Position numbers and translations under genes: made by a program
DNA from: Aplectana chamaeleonis
Taxonomy: Eukaryota; Nematoda; Chromadorea; Rhabditida; Cosmocercidae
NCBI GenBank assembly: GCA_029168955.1
Contig: JAPDOI010000269.1
Coordinates: 496,001 to 560,000, forward strand
Direction of reading: 5' to 3'
Length of the DNA: 64,000 nucleotides
Shown here: piece by piece, positions 57,791 through 64,000 of the stretch
Numbering within the stretch: position 1 is the first letter of the stretch
Layout: every line of letters starts with the position of its first letter
Notes under the pieces: generated by a model
Seen by the model: only the letters and a program-made list of their open reading frames with translations
What the model was told of the DNA's origin: nothing
Databases searched by the model: none

Positions 57791-59895
57791 CTCAGGCAGT
57801 AACGCCGGTTGAGGGGGCAGGCATTACCGGCTGACTAAACATTGTACCCGGGCGAGCCCCGGTATTCACTGCCCCCTCGGCCGGTAACTGGTGGAGCGCT
57901 CAGCTGGCAAGTGGTGGCCTCCTCACACAGCGTTCACTGCTCCCTTAGCCGGTAAACGGCTGTCCCTCAGCTCGTATTCACTGCCCCTCACCCGGTAGAT
58001 ATAGGCCCGCTCTGCCGGTATTAGTTGCTTACCACGTGAATGATATCGATCTGCAAGAGTAGATAAAGCCCCTAGTAGGCTCTCCCTATTCCCCAGCAAG
58101 TTCGAGGCTTGCGTTTCACTTCTGAAGCGGCAAGCCTTACCTTGCTTCAAAAATCATGGACTGACCCGCTGTCACGTCCCCACGGTCACAACGAACCGTA
58201 GGGGGTGAGGGGTCAATGATCCTAATCGTGTGGATGACCACTCGTTCGAATGCTAACACCCGAATCAGCTCGAAGCCCATTTCGCTCGCGCTGGAGCCTG
58301 GTTCGCTTCAGTGTCTGCCCGATCAGCCGGTGATATGCTCCGCCATTGATTAATGTCTGTCCGGTCACCCCGCAAAGCCATGCCCCTCAGCCGGTAATGC
58401 TATGTCTGCCCGATCAGCCGGTGACATGCTCCGCCGTGGATTTATGTCCGGCCGCTGACCCGGTAAAGCCATGCCCCTCAGCCGGTGAAACGCATACCCG
58501 CCCGCTCAGCCGGTAAGACGCTCCGCCCCCAAAACAAGCCGGGCCGCTCAACCGGCGACACTTTTCATAATTTCATAATAATAACACCGGTTGAGCGGGC
58601 GAAGAAGTAAGGTCGCGGCTGAGCGGGCAGACTTATTTTGGGGGCGGAGCGTCTTACCGGCTGAGCGGGCGGGCATGCGTTTTACCGGCTGAAGGGCATG
58701 GCTTTACAGGCTGAGCGGGCAGACATTAACGAATGGGGGGAGCATATCACCGGGTGATCAGGCAGACACTATACTGTTCGAATCGAATAATCGGATGAGT
58801 ATCCGACTGTTTCAGTCGGATAAAAAGTCGACTTTTATTCGACAAGTCGGTTATTCGAAAAAGTGCGATATCGACTACAGTCGAAAAGTCGAATATTCGA
58901 AAAAGTGCGATATCCGACTACAGTCGAAAAGTCGAATATTCGGATATTCGAAATAAATTTCATCTGGAACAAGTATACTGCATAGTTTACATGTTCCGAA
59001 TCGAATAATCGGACGAATATCCGACTGTTTCAGTCGGATAAAAAAATCGACTTTTATTCGAAAAGTCGAATATTCGAAAAAGTGCGATATCCGACTACGG
59101 TCGAAAAGTCGAATATTCGGAAAAGTGCGATATCCGACTACAGTTGAAAAAGTCGAATATTCGAAAAAGGGCGATATCCGACTACAGTCGAAATGTCGAA
59201 TATTCGAAAAAGGGTGATATCCGACTACAGTCGAAAGTCGAATATTCGAAAAAGTGTGATATCCGACTACAGTCGAAAAGTCGAATATTCGAAAATGTGC
59301 AATATCCGACTATAGTCGAAAAGTCGGATATTCGAAATAAATTCCATCTGGAACAAGTATAGCAGACACTGAAGCGAACCAGGATCATGTACGGCGCGGG
59401 TGAAATGGGCTTCGAGCTGATTCGGGTGTTGGCATTCGAACGGGCGGTCATCCACACGATTTGGATCATTGACCCCTCACCCCTTACGGTTTGTTGTGAC
59501 AGTGGGGACGTGACAGCGGGTCAGTTCATGATTTTTAAAGCAAGGTAAGGCTTGCCGCTTTAGAATAGAAACGCAAGCCTCAAACTTGCTGGGGAATAGG
59601 GAGAGCCTACTAGGGGCTTTATCTACTCTTGCAGATCGATATCGTTCTCGTAGTAAGCAACTAATACCGGCAGAGCGGACCTCCATTTACCGGCTGAGGG
59701 GGCAGTGAATACGGGCTGAGGGGCAGCCATTTACCGGCTGAGGGGGCAGTGAACGCGGTGTGATGGGGCCACCACTTGTCGGCTGAGCGCTCCACCATTT
59801 ACCGGCTGAGGGGGCAGTGAATACCGGGGTTCGCCCGGGTACAATGTTTAGTCAGCTGGTATCGCCTGCCCCCTCAGCCGGCGTTACTGCCTGAG
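57791..59895. mobile_element. 2.1-kb fold-back element with long arms and satellite core
   Basis: The left arm (57791-58318) and right arm (59363-59895) are inverted over about 530 bp: CTCAGGCAGTAACGCCGG and CCGGCGTTACTGCCTGAG at the tips, AGACACTGAAGCGAACCAGG and CCTGGTTCGCTTCAGTGTCT at the inner edge. A second palindrome lies inside (58340-58770), centred near 58575, built from CCGGCTGAGCGGGC and CCCCTCAGCCGGTAA units. The tip ACTCAGGCA resembles the TACTCAG family. No transposase is seen. Confidence 0.85.
58780..59345 (+). repeat. TCGAATATTCG satellite, about 42-bp unit
   Basis: The unit contains GATATCCGACTACAGTCGAA and AAGTCGAATATTCGAAAAAG, repeated about ten times with small changes. 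Longer blocks (AATTTCATCTGGAACAAGTATA) recur at 58950 and 59335. Each unit holds nested palindromes. Related scattered words occur at 55680-55880 and 56750-56820. Confidence 0.85.
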
Positions 59896-60912
59896 TAGCT
59901 ATCCATATGAATATTCCGCCGCCGATGTACTGAGCGACGGGTGGTGCTACATATGTGAGGTGCTCTCAATGCGAGCTAAGTGGCTTTAATAAAGCACAAA
60001 GCGTAAATTTCGATCCTAACAAGATCGATACTCCGAATTTTTCCAACCCCTATACTAAATACGTTAAAAGATCTTTCAATCAGCCCGAATCACTTCGAGC
60101 GAGTCGTTCTAGCATTTTTCAATTTTTCACTTTTTTAGGGACTGCCTGAGGCAATTAGCCGATCCTGAGAATAGGGTATTGGAACACTTCCGTTTCCCTA
60201 GAACATTAAAATTGCACCCCGAAGCTCTATCTAATGTGCGAAAACCTCCCTTGTAAGGCAAATATGACGTCATAGCTGCCTGGAAATTTTGTCTAGAAGG
60301 ATCTCTTCGAGCCAAGCAGTGAGGTCATCACGCTCACAAAGAAAGGAAGTCTACAAAGCATGCAGGTGCAGGTTTCGGTGAAAGGTTCAGAGGCGATAGA
60401 TGTGGTGTTTCAACCTGGCACAGACGTATGGCAGTGCGCCAGTTTTCCGAGAAATGCAAACCGGGTCTAGCACAAAGACCACACCTTTCAGTGCAGCGTA
60501 CACATTGTGGGCTGCCAGTTTTGCGTTCCACACGAGAGAGAGAGTATCAGAGGAAAACAATGTCGGCATGTCGCCCCAAAAACTCGGCTAGGTATGAGGC
60601 TTTACCCTCAAAACTCGGGCAGTTTTGAATCACGCCGATCAATCAGTTCGGTTTGATTTGTTTGGAAAGAGTCGTTTAAACCGCCCTTGCCAATGGGTGA
60701 GTGCATGTGTCCGTCGTTACACAGCTGGGGGCCGGATTAAACCTTGACAAAACAGTGATTCAAACAGGTGGGACAGGCGAAATACACAGTGTGACAGTAC
60801 ATTGAGGGAAACGGAGAGATTGGTTAAAAAATCTTCCTCAAATGACGAAATAACGCTGTTGAACCCGGTCCCGGGTCATGAATGGCCAGGTGTCTCTCAA
60901 CTCTAAACTAAC
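59896..60912. other. No gene or element recognised
   Basis: Short frames on both strands only. This lies just downstream of the exon at 60913-61064 and would be intronic to the second 7TM gene if that gene is intact. Confidence 0.4.
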
Positions 60913-61064
60913 CTGCAGTCGTACGTGAAACTGAGGGCGAACGGATCGATTCTCTTATAGCAGCCGAACAGATTCATTGATAAAGTGAATATTAAGGTCA
61001 TCGTCCATGGCATAGCTGAGAAACAATATCGCACTATGCTAGTTTTTGTTAGTCTTGTATGAGC
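60913..61064 (-). CDS. Second 7TM receptor gene, exon 2 equivalent
   Basis: A 152-bp exon, the same length as exon 2 of the gene at 7551-9347, with acceptor GAGATTTCAG at 61065 and donor CTGCAG|GTTAGT. It reads VRYCFSAMPWTMTLIFTLSM (TM4), then NLFGCYKRIDPFALSFTYDC, ending two bases into a codon, exactly as in the paralogue. It is too short to show as a standard open frame with an ATG. Its phase joins the exon at 50365 in principle, giving one gene with a 10.5-kb intron. It could instead be an orphan exon of a third copy. Confidence 0.8.
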
Positions 61065-61080
61065 CTGAAATCTCACTTAA

Positions 61081-61499
61081 AGGCAGCATACACGCTTGTA
61101 AACGTGAATGAGATAACTGCGGAAATAGAGTGGTATGGCCCAGATTACAACGCCTACGCATTTTGAAGCTTCAAAAACGACCCACAATGCCGTTACAGGA
61201 GTAGCGAGATTGGCCCCGCCCGCATTTTCACGCCTCCTGTATTTGCCCCTTCTCTCCAACGCAGGGTTGCCGGGTCCTTTTCCCCATCATTGACGAGTGT
61301 GATGACAGAGCAACCCTGCGCTGGAGGAAGTGCGCAAATAAAGGGGCCGTGAAAATACGGGCGGGGCCAGACTTGCTACTCCAGTAACGGCATTGTGGGC
61401 CATTGCTGACGCTTCAAAATGCGTAGGCATCGTGTTTTACACCATACGATTCGATTCACATTGTTATCCCAACCACGGTTACGAGCGTGTATGCTGCTT
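61081..61499. mobile_element. TTAA-flanked MITE, 419 bp (family B-like)
   Basis: TTAA at 61077-61080 and 61500-61503 flanks AGGCAGCATACACGCTTGTA and ACGAGCGTGTATGCTGCTT. The interior is itself inverted (GAGATTGGCCCCGCCCGCAT and GCGGGGCCAGACTTGC; GGCATTGTGGGCC and CACAATGCCGT). Its right TTAA is shared with the next element. It lies ten bases from the acceptor of the 7TM exon at 61064. Confidence 0.85.
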
Positions 61500-61503
61500 T
61501 TAA

Positions 61504-61987
61504 AGACAGTGTTCACGATAAAAATCCCTTTTCTGTTTTTTTCGCCTGTCCTGGAAACGGTCCCATTCTTATTCCGATGATGTCTCTGGAATCGTACGAA
61601 ACCATCGGGAACGGTGGTATGGTCCCCCAAAAATTGAGCTAGGGAAGCATGACGGACGAGTTGTCCAAGGCTTGTAACTTCCGTCTTTTGCAGAATGTAT
61701 GCGAGCTGACCTGAGTAAAGAGAAAAGTTGGGAATGAAGGGGAAAACAGGGCTTTTGATCAGAAACCGTCGCTCATCTCACGATCTCGAGTGTTCCATTG
61801 TTCACGTCAAGGGGCGGAAAGGGGCCGGACTTGCCCAAAGCGGCGGGGTTTGCCCACTTTTCTAAGCCATTTCGCGGCTCCTGGTTAGCTTCACGTCCCG
61901 TTTCTTCGACGCTGTTATGCTTCTGAGAGCCACGAGAAGCGTTTGTCGTGGGAAAATCGAGGATGAAGTTTATCGTGAACAGTGCCT
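61504..61987. mobile_element. TTAA-flanked MITE, 484 bp (family A)
   Basis: AGACAGTGTTCACGATAAAA and TTTATCGTGAACAGTGCCT are inverted. TTAA lies at 61500-61503 (shared) and 61988-61991. The left half is the reverse complement of the right half of the 41141 and 62314 copies (GGGACGGTTCCCCC-type, ACGAGTTGTCCAAGGCTTGTAA). Confidence 0.85.
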
Positions 61988-62189
61988 TTAAAGTATTGAA
62001 GATGGATCGGCGCAGAAAAGGCGCTCCGCTTCATGATTTCCATGCACAGTGTTGGAAATAGATAAGATTACTGACAAAATATTATTTGAGGGTTTATCGA
62101 CAGTAACCGCCTCAGAAAAGCTTGAACATTCCCTTCATTACACTTTATTGATCGATCTTATAGTCCTAGGGCACGTCACCCGACATTGA

Positions 62190-63158
62190 AGACGGTGTTC
62201 ACGATAATCTTCAATCTTGAGATTATTCGTTAGATTGATCAAGTTGTCCCCGAGTAGAACTAAAATGATGTAGAAATTCAGAAAAACGCACCAGGAGCAC
62301 ACGAAATCCTTAAAGGCAGTGTTCACGATAAAAAATGTGCTTCAGTTTCCACTAGGAATGGGTAGTGGAGGGGCATACTGTAACGTTGACGTCGAAATAA
62401 CGCATGAAAACGAGCCAGGAAAGGCTCCAAAAGAGCCCGAAATTGATACTCCGAGCGCAAGGCGAACCCCAATAGCGCAACACACGCCCACCCACGTGAA
62501 CAAATGAATGCTCAAGATCGTGAGATGAGCGATGGTTTCCAATCATGAGCCCCGTTATTCCCTTCATTCTAAACTTCTCTCTTTACTCAGGCCAGCTCGC
62601 ATACATCGGATTCATAAGACGGAAGTTGGAAGCCTCGGACAACTCGTCCACCATGTTTCCTTAGCTCAATTTTTGAGGGACCATGACTCCGTTCCCAGAA
62701 GGTCTTGTACGATTTCAGAGACATCATTGGAATCAGCGTGGGGCCGTTTTCAAGATAGGCGGGTAAACAGAAAGACGGTTTTTATCGTGAACAGTGCCTT
62801 TAAGTATAACCCCGCCTCTTGAGTATCACAGAATGTGTTTGTGACAATTAAATTTCTGTGGACCAGTCCTTTGCAAATCTTTACTCTCTATTGCTCCGTT
62901 GTTTTCGTAGGGCCCTAACTAGTCCTATTTTGTATAAAATATTACTCTATTTTCGATCGAGCTGATTTTCCTATGGTGACAACCACCATGAACATGTTCA
63001 TCCAACCGGAGAACTAGTCCAATTATAGTTTAATGTCACTGAAAAACGATCTTTTGATGTGTCTCTTACCGTTTCTTCGTGATTTTGGAAACACTTGGAG
63101 ATCATCGCTTTGTTTTATGTGAAAAACTTGGATATCAAAATCATCGTGAACACTGCTT
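62190..63158. mobile_element. AGACGG/CTGCTT-ended element with TTGA flanks, hosting a nested MITE
   Basis: AGACGGTGTTCACGATAATC and ATCATCGTGAACACTGCTT are inverted. TTGA lies at 62186-62189 and 63159-63162. Its body minus the insert matches 18177-18425. Confidence 0.7.
62314..62799. mobile_element. TTAA-flanked MITE, 486 bp (family A), nested
   Basis: TTAA at 62310-62313 and 62800-62803 flanks AGGCAGTGTTCACGATAAAA and TTTATCGTGAACAGTGCCT. It is colinear with 16460-16944. The host element copy at 18290 lacks it. Confidence 0.9.
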
Positions 63159-63162
63159 TTGA

Positions 63163-64000
63163 ATGCAGTGATCACGATAAATTTCACTTCCGATATCTCC
63201 GCGGCTTACGGAAGGTCTGGTGCCCTATATAGCAAGGTATGCTTAAGAAGGACACGAAAGACGCGTTTTTGGGCAAAAATAGGCCCTCTCTTGCTTACGT
63301 TGATTTTTGAGCGTGGAGGAATCGACCGCTAGGAGAATGATACCTATCAGTGCAATGAGGCGATCAGCTCACTTAGGCAGTGTCCATACGTCGAGGAGAG
63401 CGGGCGCTCCAGCTGTTGTGCGCCTCTCGACGCTCCTCAACACTGCCCGCAAATTAACACAGGAAAACAACCCCCACCTCGTGTTGATTCGATTAAAAAC
63501 GTTTGATCGGGTGATCAATCGCTCGAGTCGGCGCAGCGGCTGATGATTCCCACGGTTCTCGACTTCCGTGGTGGGATTATGAAAAACAAGGACAATAGTT
63601 TCGCTACAGGTTTAGTGCCACCTGCCTTAGTGATCAAGCAGTAAGCTTGAAACTTGCTGCTTGCTTCGTGGTGCTGGCTTAAACGCGCGAGAGCGAGCGG
63701 GCGAGAGCGCGCGAGAAGGAGCGCCTGTGAGCGGCTAGCGAATCGTGTACCCACGATGACCATCGATTTTGCGTAATCGCACGCTCTCGCCACGTATGGA
63801 CGGAGCCTTATCAGCCCTTTTTTGACTTGATCATTCCTGATATCTGAGTCTTCGATTGTTCATTCCGAGGGGCGGATCTGGGCCACCAAAACGCTTGTTT
63901 GCAGCCGTTATTTCGTCACTCCTGGCTCGTTTTCTACCGTTCTTCCGACACTGGGAGCCTAGGATCCTTCTCGCCTATCATTTCTCTGTGGAAAGCCAAC
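63163..64000. mobile_element. Family D MITE, runs off the window end, hosting another insert
   Basis: ATGCAGTGATCACGATAAATTTCA starts right after the TTGA shared with the preceding element. The body is the reverse complement of 42820-43266 (ATACCTATCAGTGCAATGA, CACCAAAACGCTTGTTTGCAG), interrupted at 63376-63807. The right end lies outside the window. Confidence 0.8.
63376..63807. mobile_element. TTA-flanked MITE, PIF/Harbinger-like, 432 bp
   Basis: GGCAGTGTCCATACGT and ACGTATGGACGGAGCC are inverted and TTA lies outside each end (63373-63375, 63808-63810). The related element at 42820-43266 has CTTATCAG here with a single TTA (in complement), so it is an empty site. A three-base TTA duplication with GG..CC ends is typical of PIF/Harbinger; no transposase is present. 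The interior near 63680-63720 is rich in GCGAGAGCG. Confidence 0.8.

Noticed and set aside
58780..59345. CRISPR-like array from regular repeats
   Set aside because: The units are contiguous and similar throughout with no unique spacers, so it is satellite DNA in a eukaryotic context.

Overview
The window looks like intergenic and intronic DNA of a nematode, most plausibly a clade V (strongylid or rhabditid-type) worm. This is inference. It rests on two seven-transmembrane chemoreceptor-type genes with short exons and nematode-style TTTCAG acceptors, on a Tc3-like transposon whose transposase carries a 58-bp intron, and on a dense load of small inverted-repeat DNA elements. There are no bacterial operons, no CRISPR array, no rRNA and no convincing functional tRNA. 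Most long open frames are fortuitous.

Host genes. On the minus strand, 7551-9347 holds one apparently intact four-exon gene for a 334-residue 7TM receptor (exons 9347-8901, 8474-8323, 8026-7852, 7781-7551; all phases agree). A paralogue on the same strand is spread over at least 12 kb: an exon equivalent to exon 2 at 61064-60913, exon 3 at 50365-50203 and exon 4 at 49323-49111. The 10.5-kb gap between its exons 2 and 3 holds a LINE, a giant fold-back element and satellite DNA. Its first exon was not found in the window.

Retroelements. Penelope-like elements (PLEs) dominate. There is a decayed copy with flanking direct repeats at about 24985-27945 (minus); a head-to-head palindromic pair at 45782-48790 with RT and GIY-YIG endonuclease domains; and a PLE-like relic at 34857-36180. 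A Ty3/Gypsy pol relic (20690-22990) is split by a DNA element. An RTE-type LINE fragment lies at about 53330-54545. A further unassigned RT fragment lies near 33338-33730.

DNA transposons. A Tc3-like element (37477-39076) has TA flanks and a frameshifted transposase. A mariner-type relic lies near 31225-31845. The rest are non-autonomous families: (i) elements flanked by TTAA with AGGCAG ends, at least twelve copies, several abutting and sharing a target site in 61081-64000; (ii) a TACTCAG-ended family with a conserved TATA box and a short conserved frame; (iii) GC-rich palindromic elements with internal minisatellites; (iv) a 2.1-kb fold-back at 57791-59895 holding a TCGAATATTCG-type satellite. 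Nesting gives several empty-site comparisons inside this one window.

Stretches not listed (for example 11780-14378, 14502-16067, 36181-37476, 39077-41140, 43267-45781, 55950-56915) showed no gene or element I could support beyond short repeat scraps.
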